Assembly (NCBI GenBank): GCA_027625915.1
Contig: JANTQA010000047.1
Location: 4,712,001 to 4,776,000, forward strand
Direction: 5' to 3'
Source of the DNA: Anaeramoeba flamelloides
Taxonomy: Eukaryota > Metamonada > Anaeramoebidae
DNA: 64,000 bases
The notes beneath the pieces were generated by a model. The model saw only the letters and a list, made by a program, of their open reading frames with translations. It was not told the DNA's origin and did not search any database. A program made the position numbers and the translations under genes. Below, piece by piece: positions 47,854 through 58,336 of this stretch (its first letter is position 1; each line of letters opens with the position of its first letter).

Positions 47854-48056
47854 TAAGGTCAGTTTAAAATTTAAGAAACAAACTTTCAACAAAATTTAAG
47901 GCAAAAAAATTTTTTCAAATTAAAGAAAAAAATTTGGAATTTTTTATTTTACAAATTAACTACTAGAATTTGAATTTTGTGCTTTAATTTGGGGTTTTTA
48001 TTGTGCCTTAATTTTCTTTGAAGTGTGTGTTTTAAAGGTCAAACTGGCTCCAATTA
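47854..48056. mobile_element. TA-flanked MITE family C, copy 2
   Basis: AGGTCAGTTTAAAATTTAAG at left and GGTCAAACTGGCTCC at right. The interior has CTTTAATTTGGGGTTTTTAT and GTGCCTTAATTTTCTTTG, as in the other copies. More diverged than copies 1, 3 and 4. Confidence 0.7.
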
Positions 48057-48154
48057 TCATCAGTTATTTTTTTTCCCCCATAATTGAGTTTTTTTAGATG
48101 AGTGGGGTGTTTTAAAAACTATTAGTTATTCTCTTTTCAAAAAAAAATACCATA

Positions 48155-48348
48155 TAGTCAGTTTCGCTTTTAAGGTACAAACTTTCAACGAAATTTAAGC
48201 ACAAAAAATTCTCAAATTACGGCACAAAATTTTGTTTTTTTTTTTACATTATTTTACTAGAATCCAAAATTTTGTGCCTTAATTTGAGATTTTTATTGTG
48301 CTTTAAATTTCTTAGAAGTGTGTGCCTTAAAAGTGGAACTGGCTGATA
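48155..48348. mobile_element. TA-flanked MITE family C, copy 3
   Basis: Left TATAGTCAGTTTCGCTTTTA, right AAGTGGAACTGGCTGATA. The corresponding place in the inverted partner repeat (about 54,205) lacks the element, giving an apparent empty site. Confidence 0.8.
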
Positions 48349-48545
48349 GTTGAATTTAAAGAAAAGTCCTTGTCACATCTATTTTAAAAATTTTACTCCA
48401 AAATAGAACTTTTTTCTAGACTAGAGAATTTTAAAAATCGACTCTACTAATAAGAACTACAAATTCAACAGCCCCGAGATTTTTAAGAACTGAAATGTTG
48501 ATTATAGTATAAATAAAATCAATTAACAGGGGTGAAATGATAAGC

Positions 48546-49533
48546 GTGGTAATAGATTTGTCTAACTTGAAATGTTCAATTATATTTTTACATACCAGTA
48601 CAGTGTACAAAAATTATTTCTCAATTTTTCAAGTTTTATTGATAAAATTGTCATTTTTTTTCAGTACAAGTGATACTTTTCTGGTAACTTTAAGGTTTAC
48701 GAAACTTGACAATATATTTGATTAATTTCTTTAATTATTTTTGGATTTTTGGCTTCAAGACAATATTGAATCATGTATTCAGATAAAGCAACTAGCTTCT
48801 TAAAGTGCGAAATGATCTCTAAATTTAATATTAAAAGTTCATTTTGATGAGAGAGTGTCTATACAATGCATTTAATTAAGGTATCCTTTAAACATAAATG
48901 GTAACATAATTATGCTTTAAATTATTTAATTCTATATTTTTTATTATCCATCTATTTTTTAATTAAAAAAAATTTTTTAAAAAAAAATAATAACAATAAA
49001 AAAACTCAATTTTCTCCTTTATTTTTCTCTCATTTTTATAAAAAATGCTATTAAGTTCGTTAGATATTGTTGTCCTTTTTATAATTGGAAAATAATTTAT
49101 TTTTTAATTGTAATTTTCCAATTTTAAAAAAAAAAAATCTTTAAAATCAAAGTTTTTAATTCTTTTTAGTGGAAACAGATAAAATCATCAAGTGTTGTGT
49201 TTTTTTTTTTTTTTTTTTCGATTTTTTTTTTTATTCAACCTTAAATGTAGTCTAGTAACAATCTAAGATTGGAAATTGAAGAAAGGCGAAGAAGGAAAAA
49301 ACACCATGATTAGTTTTGCTGATTTCCAAATAAAAAAAAAAAAAAAAAAAGTCTTTATGAAAATTTAAATTTCTAAAATTTCAGAAGAATAAAAACATTG
49401 AAAATATAAGATACTAGCAAAGTCAAATATTTTCTATGTTGTTCATTTTTTTCAATTTGAGAAATTAGAATCCAGTGTATATCTATTAATCCAACATAAC
49501 CATTAAGTCAAAATTCGTAATAAATGTTTAAAA
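48546..49533. other. Intergenic, no gene seen
   Basis: A/T-rich with homopolymers; a short frame at 48,537-48,725 has no recognisable content. Confidence 0.5.
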
Positions 49534-50622
49534 TCAATTGTGTTCCAATTCAAAATCAATTTTTAATAAGCAATGATCTGAATAATGCATATCTATGTTT
49601 TCTTGGTTTTTATCCTCCACTTTTTTGTTTTCTTTTTCTTGTTCTTGTTCTTGTTCTTGTTCTTTTTCTTTTTCTTTTTCATTTTCATTCTCTTTTCCTT
49701 TTTCGTTTTGAGTCTTGTTTTTCTCTTCATTTCGATCAATTCTTATTAATTTATTAAAATTTTTTGGAAATTTGTTTATTGTTTTTGCTTTCAATTGTTT
49801 ACGATTCGACCAAAAAATGTAGTCAATGGAAAAAGGCTGAATTTTTTCAATTGCAGTCCAATCAATGCAGTCGTTTCCAAACTGCTGATATTGGTCGACC
49901 CAATTTTTGATGGGAAATATTTCTCTTAAGTGCTGGTAACGCTGCAAATACTCCCCATGGATATTAAAATTAAAATCACCGGCCATCATCCAAAAATTTG
50001 GTTTCTTCTGTTCGTAATTCGCTAGCACTTCGTTGATTTGGCTGAAAATAAATTTACAAGTTGACTGATCCTTGCTTTCTTCATAGTTGTAGCGTGGCGC
50101 ATGAATATTGATGATCCCAAGACGGACATCATTTTTTGCCTTCAGAATCACTGTTTGGATCTTTTTTGATCCAACGTGAATTGGAGAAATGGTAGACTTG
50201 AGTTTCTTTGATCTAGGCTTCCACCTCAAAAATGTTTGCTCTTCGAACGTGAATAGATTTTTGTTATAAAAGACACAAAGACCCGCGGACTTGTTTTTGT
50301 TGTCACGACAGCTTTCGTATTTTTCAGAGGGGAACTTCTTGTTAATGATCTCTTCAAAGAGCTCGACGTGGTTCTCTTTCAAGACTTCGCTTTTTGGTTT
50401 CAGTGTTTTTCCGATTCTGCATTCACCTTCTGTGTTCAGCCTCCCTGTTCTGTACCCAAATTCTTGGCACACAATAATGTCGCCTTCAAGTTGTTTGCAA
50501 TTTGCAATCGAGTTTAATCGTTCATTTAATTTATAATAAGGTATCGTTTTGTGTAAGTATCGAAGATAGTACGTTTCATATAAGAAATTTGTCGTACACA
50601 GCGTGAAATTTAAAGGTTTCAT
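49534..50622 (-). CDS. Endonuclease/exonuclease/phosphatase (EEP)-fold protein, intronless
   Basis: A single open frame of 362 residues from ATG at 50622. The EEP fold covers DNase I-like nucleases, AP endonucleases, deadenylases and inositol phosphatases. Motifs: IIVCQEFG (49-56) with the metal-binding Glu54; INIHAPRYN (171-179) with His174; MMAGDFNFN (212-220) with the G-D-x-N active-site Asp216/Asn218; SIDYIFW (265-271) with Asp267; and YSDHCLLKIDFEL (347-359) with the catalytic Ser-Asp-His. All key positions are present, so activity is likely. A 45-residue charged insertion (about 299-342) of KE, QE and NE repeats separates the last two motifs. No signal peptide or membrane segment seen. 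The substrate cannot be told from sequence. Transcribed divergently from the phosphatase gene, with 789 bp between start codons. Confidence 0.85.
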   Translation of the reverse strand: MKPLNFTLCTTNFLYETYYLRYLHKTIPYYKLNERLNSIANCKQLEGDIIVCQEFGYRTGRLNTEGECRIGKTLKPKSEVLKENHVELFEEIINKKFPSEKYESCRDNKNKSAGLCVFYNKNLFTFEEQTFLRWKPRSKKLKSTISPIHVGSKKIQTVILKAKNDVRLGIINIHAPRYNYEESKDQSTCKFIFSQINEVLANYEQKKPNFWMMAGDFNFNIHGEYLQRYQHLREIFPIKNWVDQYQQFGNDCIDWTAIEKIQPFSIDYIFWSNRKQLKAKTINKFPKNFNKLIRIDRNEEKNKTQNEKGKENENEKEKEKEQEQEQEQEKENKKVEDKNQENIDMHYSDHCLLKIDFELEHN

Positions 50623-51411
50623 TGGTTTTAATAAGTTGCAAAATGTTCCTTTTAAGTGAAATGGAAAAAAAAAAAAAAAAGCAAAAAATTGTTTCTTAAA
50701 TTAATTGCAAAACTTCAAAATGTCTCACAACTTTGACTATTTTTTAACTTATAAAGTGTTGGGAAGTGTTTGAAAGATTTGGAAATGATCTAAAAGTTTT
50801 AACCATGCTTTCACCTTTTCCAATTAGTATTTGAAATTCCAATTGGATGAAATTTCAGCTGATTTTCTTTTTTTCCAAACCTGAAATCTTCCTTTCTTCT
50901 CTTATATTGGAATATATTTTATGAAATTTCAAGTTCTATTTCTAATTTTGAAAATCGAGGAACTCAACTTTTAACAAAACTCAAGAGAAAGAATCTTTTG
51001 AAAGTCAAGATAATTTTACAAAGTTGGTTCACACTTAAAAATTTATCATGAATTCATCAATGCTTGTTTAAAAAAATTTGTATTATGGAAAATTGAATTA
51101 AAAATTTTTCCGTATTTCTTTGAATTTATCAGTATTCATGACTCTATGTTTACCCGATAAATACAAATCAACAAAGATCACAAATTTCAATCACTTTCTT
51201 GTTCATTTCTTTGATAAAATAGAAAGGGATGAGTGAATTTTTTCTATTTATAAATCAAATACAGGTAATCTCTACCTTTTTTATAAAGTGTTCGAGAATG
51301 TATGTAAGGAAACAAAACTTTCTACAGGTATCCCATTTTTTCGAATGAATTTTCAACTTTTTGTCATTTTCGTTTTTTTTTTATTTTTTTTTCTTCAAGT
51401 TTTTAACAAAA
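50623..51411. promoter_or_regulatory. Shared divergent upstream region (EEP gene and phosphatase)
   Basis: 789 bp separate the two start codons and must hold both promoters. I see no defined motif. It is A/T-rich, with a poly-T run and an AACAAAA context just before the phosphatase ATG. Confidence 0.5.
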
Positions 51412-53526
51412 ATGGATCTTGATTGGTGTCTTGAAAAATTAACAAAAAACCCACCTGAAGTTCTTCCAGAACAAGTTGTTAAAGGAATTACAGAGCAACT
51501 CAAAGAAGCACTTATTTATGAGTCTAATGTTGCGATGGTAGAATCACCAGTTTCTGTTGTTGGTGACCTTCATGGGTAAATCTAAATTTTCTTTTTTTTT
51601 TCCCTTTCTTATTTTGTTAATTTTTTCTTTATTGATTATTGAAAATTTTTTTATTATTTTTTTTTCTTTGTCAATTTCTTCTTGTTTTGCGCTTTTTTTT
51701 TTTCTTTTTTACGAACTTTTCCCTCCTCCTGACCGACCCATTTTTCGTTTCAATTCTTGATAAATTTTTGTTCGTATAAATTTTTGAAAACAGTCAATAC
51801 TATGATCTTGTTGAACTTTTTCGTGTTGGTGGAGAATGTCCAGAAACAAACTATTTATTTCTTGGTAATTATGTAGATCGTGGTTTCTATAGGTTTGTTA
51901 TTTTTCTTTTTAGACTTTTCTTCTTCAAACAAAAAAAATATTAATTTTGGAAATTTTTCTTTGTATTATTTTTCTGTTTATTTTCATTGTGTTTAATAGT
52001 GTCGAAACAATTTCTTTATTAGTTTGTTTGAAATTACATTACCCAAGAAGAATTACCTTATTAAGAGGGTAAGGTTATCTTTTTTTTTTTTTTTTAATAA
52101 TTCACCCAATTTCGATTTTTGATTTTCTTTTCTTTTTGGTTTCCTTATTAACAAAAAAAATCTTCTTATTTCTCTTTTTATTCTGAAATTTTATTCTTTT
52201 TTGCATTTTTTCTTTTTCTTGTTCATCTTTTGTCAAACACAACACACTTGCTTTTGAAAAATCAAGAAATCATGAATCAAAAGGTGTAACACAAGTTTAT
52301 GGTTTTTATAGTGAATGCTTAAGAAAATATGGAAACGCGAATGTTTGGAAATATTTTACAGACATGTTCAATTATCTTCAACTTGCAGCACTAATTGATG
52401 AAAAAATCTTTTGTGTTCACGGTGGATTGTCCCCTTCCATTTCTTCAATTAACCAAGTACATTTCCTTTATTATTCTTATCGAATTATCTTTTTTTTTTT
52501 ACATGTTTTTTTCAACAAGATAAATTTTTGTTCCTAAAAAATATCATTTTATTAAATTTGTGATTACGGACTTTCTTTTCTTCACTTGTTTGTATACAAT
52601 TTCTTCAAAATTAAAATTATTAAATAAAAAAACCAATCCAATCCGCCCATTTGCTGAACCATTTTTCAAAAAAATTATAGATCAGAGTTCTGGATAGATT
52701 TCAAGAAATCCCACCAGAAGGTGCATTAACAGATCTTGTTTGGTCTGATCCAGACGCAGTTGAACAAGAAACCAAACCATCGCCTCGTGGAGCAGGACAT
52801 ATTTTTGGCTCGCAACTTGTAGATAAATTTCTTCAGGATAATAAAATTAATCATATTATTCGTTCAAACCAACTTTGTATGGATGGACACCAAGTAATTA
52901 ATTTTGATTTTTCTCATATTCCATTTCTTTTTTGGTCTGTATACCAAAAACCTTTTTAAATTTTTGGAATCAAAAAAAAATAGCTTTATGTGTCATTTTA
53001 AAGTGTGAAAAATAAGTTTTCAAAAGTCGATCATAGGCTGTTTTATAAAAGTGAGGTATAAAAGTTTTATAAAGAAGTACCCAAACTTCTTAGAATGAGT
53101 GAATTAGATAGTCCGAAGTGCCACTTATAAAATTTTTAGTACGCACTTTTTGACAACAGCTGTAAATAAAACATGATCAGTTTTCAACATATCTATTTTC
53201 ATTACTACATTAAAAACCCTTTTTAAACTTCTTGACAATTTTTTTCAAGAAAATGGAGAATATATTTTAATTTTTCCCTAATTAATATATGATTTAATTT
53301 TTTTTTTAATATTATCGAATAGGTTCTATTTTCAGGAAAACTCATTACAATTTGGTCAGCACCTAATTTCTGTTATCGCTGTGGAAATGTTGCATCAATT
53401 TTAGAAGTTTTCAAAGCCAATAATTCATTGACTTTAAAATATAATACATATACAGCTGCCCCAGAAAACGAAAGAATTATACCTTCATTAGAAACAACAA
53501 AAGAAATCCCTGATTATTTTAAATAA
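51412..53526 (+). CDS. PP2A/PP4/PP6-type Ser/Thr phosphatase catalytic-like subunit with two altered metal ligands, 6 exons
   Basis: Exons: 51412-51575, 51794-51892, 52000-52068, 52267-52456, 52681-52893, 53323-53526. All are GT..AG with consistent phase, giving 312 residues. PPP-family order is complete: GDLHG (51-55), a GDxVDRG equivalent reading GNYVDRG (79-85), GNHES (111-115), VHGGLSP (161-167), SPRGAG (208-213) and [12 protein letters not shown] (256-267). The tail EIPDYFK resembles the PP2A-group TPDYFL end. Overall it is closest, by eye, to PP6 ([30 protein letters not shown]). Known metal ligands in PP2A are Asp57, His59, Asp85, Asn117, His167 and His241. Here the third is Asn80 and the sixth, in RSNQLCMDG (usual RAHQLV), is Asn237; the other four and the catalytic His113 remain. 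Either a pseudophosphatase or a much weakened enzyme. Intron 5 carries a MITE. Confidence 0.9.
53034..53164. mobile_element. TA-flanked 131-bp MITE in phosphatase intron 5
   Basis: Left TAGGCTGTTTTATAAAAGTG, right CACTTTTTGACAACAGCTGTA. The arms continue through TAAAAGTTTTATAA and its complement, with TA on each side. It is unrelated in sequence to family C. Confidence 0.7.
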
Positions 53527-53724
53527 ATTAAAACAAGAAAATTTATATCACAATTTAAATATAATATTTTTTTTTTTTTAAAATTCTTTTTTTAATTTTT
53601 ATTTTTGAGAAAGTGCAAGAAAACTATAATATTTTTCTGCACTAAACTGGAAAAGAATTCTTTGATTCCTAATTGAAAATTTATTTATTTATTTTTTTAA
53701 GATTATTTGAGAACAAATACTTTT

Positions 53725-53830
53725 TAATATATGGTGGTAATGTGTTTTTTGAAAATTTTGTTTTAATGAAAATATACATATAAATATGATTAAAATCCAG
53801 TTCGACTCAACTCTTGATTCGCTGTTTGAT
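53725..53830. repeat. Dispersed repeat, inverted partner of 62.59-62.70 kb
   Basis: TGAAAATTTTGTTTTAATGA and CAACTCTTGATTCGCTGTTT recur in reverse complement at 62,590-62,705. Noncoding, 200 bp after the phosphatase stop codon. Confidence 0.75.
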
Positions 53831-54299
53831 CAAAAAAAAAAACCAGAACCTTTTACTGAAAAATTGAAAAAAATAAAAATATTTTCAATGTTTTATTTAT
53901 TTTTTATGTTTATAAAATCAAAATAATTTAAAGACTACACTTGTATGAAAAAATAAAATTGAAAAAAAAAAGTTAGACAAAAATGACAACTTCAATTATG
54001 ATTTCATCTTTGTTAATCGAGTTTATTCAAAATATAATCAACATTCCAGTTCTTAAAAATCTTGAGGACTGTTTTCTTTATTGTTTTTAATAGCGTGAAC
54101 ATTTTTAAAATTTTCTAGTCTAGAAAAAAGGTTTTTTTGTAGTAAATTTTTTTAAATGGATGTGACAGGGAATTTTCATTAAATTCAACACTAAGATATT
54201 TTTTGAAGAGATATTAACCAATAGTTTTGAAAACACTCTACTCATCTAAAAAAACTCAAACATGGAAAAAAATAACCGAAGATAATTATTGAAAGTGTC

Positions 54300-54400
54300 A
54301 GTCAAGTTCCATAGAGTGCCTAGGTTTTTTTTTACTTTAAAAAATAAAACGAAAATTTCAGAAATTTTCGGTTTATTTCTTAAATTAAAAAAAAAAAAAA
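54300..54400. repeat. Hairpin-module cluster A9
   Basis: AGTTCCATAGAGTGCCTAGG, then a palindrome with AAAAAATAAAACGAAAATTTC facing GAAATTTTCGGTTTATTTC. Confidence 0.7.
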
Positions 54401-54411
54401 AAGAATGGAAA

Positions 54412-54416
<5 letters not shown>

Positions 54417-54442
<26 letters not shown>
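54417..54442. repeat. (AT)n microsatellite
   Basis: About thirteen AT units inside repeat D2. Confidence 0.95.
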
Positions 54443-54445
<3 letters not shown>

Positions 54446-54790
54446 TAGATATTTCAATTTAAAATAACAAATAATTCTTTATTAGCCCAAATAATTGATT
54501 GCATATTTGAAAGATATTTAACCGATATAAAATACTTTTAAAAAAATACTAAAATGTTATCTTATCTCTGAAGAAAAAACTTGTTAATTTTTTTACTATT
54601 GGATTGAAAAAGAAATCTTTATAAACCCTGGAAAATTGGATTATAAAACATAAATTGTTAAATATCCTTCAAAAACTTTTTGCTCAGATCTTTTATTAAC
54701 CAATAGTGCTTATTATAATTGAACTTATCTAAAAGTGAAAAATTAGAAAATGGTTAATTTTTTTTAGAATTTTTTTTCATGATCTTGTAG

Positions 54791-57370
54791 TCAAAAGTTG
54801 GTGAATTTGTGAGTTTTTCTGGGGGATTGGAACAAATTAATTCAATTTTTTTATTTTTAAAATAGAAATTTAATGAAAAAGAAAAAATTTTTCTATACCC
54901 GAGATGAATACATACCACTACAAAAAACAATTTTATAAACCGAAAAAAATAATAATAATAAACTAATATTTCTATGAGTTGAGCCGACATATTTCTCTTT
55001 TTTTTCTTTTCTTTAATCAAAAAAAGGGATAAAAAGAAACCCACTTCAAATATCCAATTATAAATAGTTTTAATTTAAGAGTATTTTTGTGGTTTCGCAA
55101 AACCCACTTGTAAACAAATGTTCTCAAAATGTAAACACCATGTATAAAAATGTATAAATAAACCCGGTTATCTCTCAAATATTTAATTTTTTAAAGAAAA
55201 TTTCTTCAAATAAAGGAATTCAATACTGTTTTTTCGGTCCAATTCTAGATTAAATAATGGATTTATCCTTTAGAATTTTAAATTTTTAAGAAGTTTTTGA
55301 AAAAAAAATTATTCCAAAAAAAATTAAAAACCTTCACGTGTTTCTCAAAATAATATAATTATATATTTCCCCTTTCAATCCAAAATTATATTGGAAAACA
55401 CACTTATGATCAAAAATAGATTAAAAAAACTTTTTTAATCAAGTCAAATTAAAAAATCTTGTTTTACCCTTCAAAATAATTAAAATTTAATATTATTTAT
55501 ATTGTTTCCAAAATAAATTAAAATTATGTTGGTTTTATATTTTTAGTTATTTTTTCTTCATTAGTTTATTGATCTACAATTGCACACCTTTTATAATATT
55601 CAACCAAAGTCAATATTATTTTTGGTGTCGATTACTTGAAAATTAGAAAAATTAAAAAATAATGAAATTGTGAAGGAAATCATACAATATGATAAAAAAG
55701 TAATTATTACCTAGAAATTTCATAATTAATATAAGAGAAACCAAAAATTGTTTCTTTAAAAAAAAGTTAAGTAGATATTTAAAAGATATTTATAGAGAGA
55801 TAATATTATTTATCATATTTTTATATTAAATGGTTATCTAATTAATTTGTTAGTATCGTATTGAATTAATACACGTTAAATATACCAAATTTTGGTGCTT
55901 TGAAAAATTACCACAGCTTATATCACCAAAAAAAAAAAAAAGCTTATACAATTTTTATTTAAGATTAAATTTGTGCACACATTTCTCCATTCTATGACAG
56001 TATCCATATTTTCCTGTATTTCAAAGAAATTAATAAAAATAGTGATTTTATTTTATTAGTCTAAGTTCTGGAAAATGTATTGATAGATAAATAACAAATT
56101 TATTTTGGCAAATAGTTGATTCGTTTTTCCATTCAAAATTTTTTATTGAGATTTAATTGATACTTCATGAGAGTTTAGTAGAGTACCATTCCTCGTTATA
56201 TAGTGTAGAAGAGTAAAGAATATCACAGTAAATAATCAATGGGAAACTTCTTATTTTTACTTGAATAAATTAAAAAAAAAAAGCCCCATGAACATTTTTT
56301 TCTTCCTAAAATAGACTTATTTTCAATAATTAGAGTAAATAAAAATTGTACCACCCTTAAACAGCTACTAAATTATTTATATATATATATATATATATAT
56401 AAAATATTTATACAATGATAAAGTTCCCCAACCCCAAAAACCACATGAATAAGAATGAAATCAACTACCATCCCGAAAAAAAAAATACTTTGAAAATGGC
56501 CCTTGTATCTTTAGTAGACTGACTTTTCAAAGTAAAAATTGTATTTTTTTTTTCTATTAGTATTTTATCATAAAATTATTCAAGAAACAATCAATGAAGA
56601 ATAAATAATTCGATATTTGTTTTAAATATTTTTACTTTTTAAAAAATAAAATAATTTATCAAATAAAATATTAATTAAAGATAATTATGAAAATATCTCA
56701 GAATATTACTGCCATTGTAAATCCAAAGCAAAATGAAAGAATAACTTTTTTTATTTAAACAGTGATTTATAAAACCCAAAAAATGTACCAAAACAAACAA
56801 AAAAATCACATTATAAACGTTTGTCCTATTTTTTTGAAAAACCAGATCAAGCGATAATTTAACAATTTCATAATAAACATATTTTATATAAATTTACAAC
56901 TTTTTCAATACAACTCGATAAAATATCTTTTTTAAACTCACCAAAAACACCCTAACAAATAAAAACACTCTTTTTTGTCACAAAACTAGTATGCTAATAA
57001 TGATTATCTTTGATTTTTTTATAAATTCTAGGAATTATAAATATTTTTATTAATGTTTTTTTTAAAAATCATCATAAATCAAAAAAAAAAAAAAAAAAAA
57101 ACAAATTTTAACCACAGAATCTTTGTTCTAAACTTCTTTTTGTATCCTTTTTAATCTTCAAAATACTAAAATTTTCACTTCGTGTTGATCGTTGTCAAAT
57201 TAAAATAAATTTTAATAATTTTTATTTTATTAATTATTTCCAAAAAAAAAAAATTCTCACTTTTCAACCTACATAATCTAAGAAATAAAAACAACTAATT
57301 AAAAAAATCAAAACATTGAAAAAAATATTTTCTTAAGAGTGGACAAATCACAGAAAAAAAGGGGTGTTTG
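54791..57370. other. Intergenic, no gene seen
   Basis: 2.6 kb of A/T-rich DNA with poly-A runs and a (TA)n tract at about 56,378-56,400; nothing coding recognised. Confidence 0.6.
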
Positions 57371-58336
57371 AAATATTCCCGAAAATAACCGAAAATTGAA
57401 AATACCCAAAAATTTTTTGAGCACATAAAAACACGTTATGGACTACTTCGAAGAAAATCGATACCAATATACTCAGTTTAATGATAAAATTGCAATTTTA
57501 CTTTCAGAAAAAATATTTTATTTTGAATTTTCTACTTTAAACTACTCTAAAGAGGTTTTGGTCCCCTTTGAGTATATTTGAGTAATTGCTGGTACTTTTT
57601 AGGGTACGTGTATGGGTATGTCAGGGCATTGTTGGGTTATTTTATGTTATGTATGGTGCGTATTAGTATGTTTTGGTTAATTCAGTTCCTCTTATGGAAT
57701 GGGAAGTTAAATAAAGTTTGGCTTGTTTCACTTTGTGTAGGGTAGGTGTATGTATTGTACGATTATACATTACTTGGTTTTTTTAGGATTCTTTATAAAG
57801 ATTACAAAAAATATAGGTACAGTCAGTTCCACTTTTAAGGCACAAACTTTCAACAAAAATTACGACACAAAAAAATCTCAGATTAAGGAACAAAATTCGG
57901 AATTTTTTTTTAACAATTTATTGTACTAGAATTTGAATTTTGTGCCTTAATTTGAGATTTTTATTGTGCCTTAAATTTCGTTGAAAGTTTGTGCCTTAAA
58001 AGTGAAACTGACTGTTATGATACAGAATTAGAAAATTTCTTTGCAAGTACATATCCTCTCATTTAGTTAATACCATTTCGAAATGATCAGTAATATTTAT
58101 TATCTAATATATCAATCCCTTTCACACAAAATGGGTTGAATACCATTACCTCAAATTTAATTTTTTTGAATTTTAATATTTTCAGAAAAAAATTTTTTTC
58201 TCAATTAAAATTCCCAATTTACCTTTAAACTATGTATATTGGCACTATTATTTCTTAAATGTTGTTCAAAAAGTGTTTTTTTCGTGGTTAAAAAATTCTT
58301 GGGTATTTTCGAATTCGGGTATTTTCGGGAATATTT
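57371..58336. mobile_element. About 970-bp terminal-inverted-repeat element carrying a family C MITE
   Basis: Left end AAATATTCCCGAAAATAACC continuing to GAAAATACCCAAAAATTTTT. The right end (about 58,275-58,336) is its reverse complement over about 60 bp (GGGTATTTTCGGGAATATTT). The interior from 57,560 to 57,780 is unusually G/T-rich. A family C MITE sits at 57,818-58,017. No transposase frame recognised. Confidence 0.7.
57818..58017. mobile_element. TA-flanked MITE family C, copy 4
   Basis: Left TACAGTCAGTTCCACTTTTA, right AAAAGTGAAACTGACTGTTA. The arms are nearly perfect through GGCACAAACTTTCAACAAAA, making this the best preserved copy. Confidence 0.85.

Larger units (their letters stand above)
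47320..48545. repeat. Long inverted repeat, left copy (D1)
   Basis: Matches 53,995-54,790 in reverse complement in several blocks: ATAATCCAATTTTCCAGG, CAATTATTTTGGATATTAAA, TTTTTTTAGATGAGTGGGGT, TTTTTTCTAGACTAGAGAA and GATTTTTAAGAACTGAAATG. It is longer than its partner because it carries two family C MITEs. Both copies hold a hairpin cluster at the corresponding place. Confidence 0.75.
53995..54790. repeat. Long inverted repeat, right copy (D2)
   Basis: Reverse complement of the 47,320-48,545 copy without its two MITEs. Blocks include CAGTTCTTAAAAATCTTGAG, TCTAGTCTAGAAAAAAGGTT, CTCATCTAAAAAAACTCAAA and CCTGGAAAATTGGATTATAA. Confidence 0.75.
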
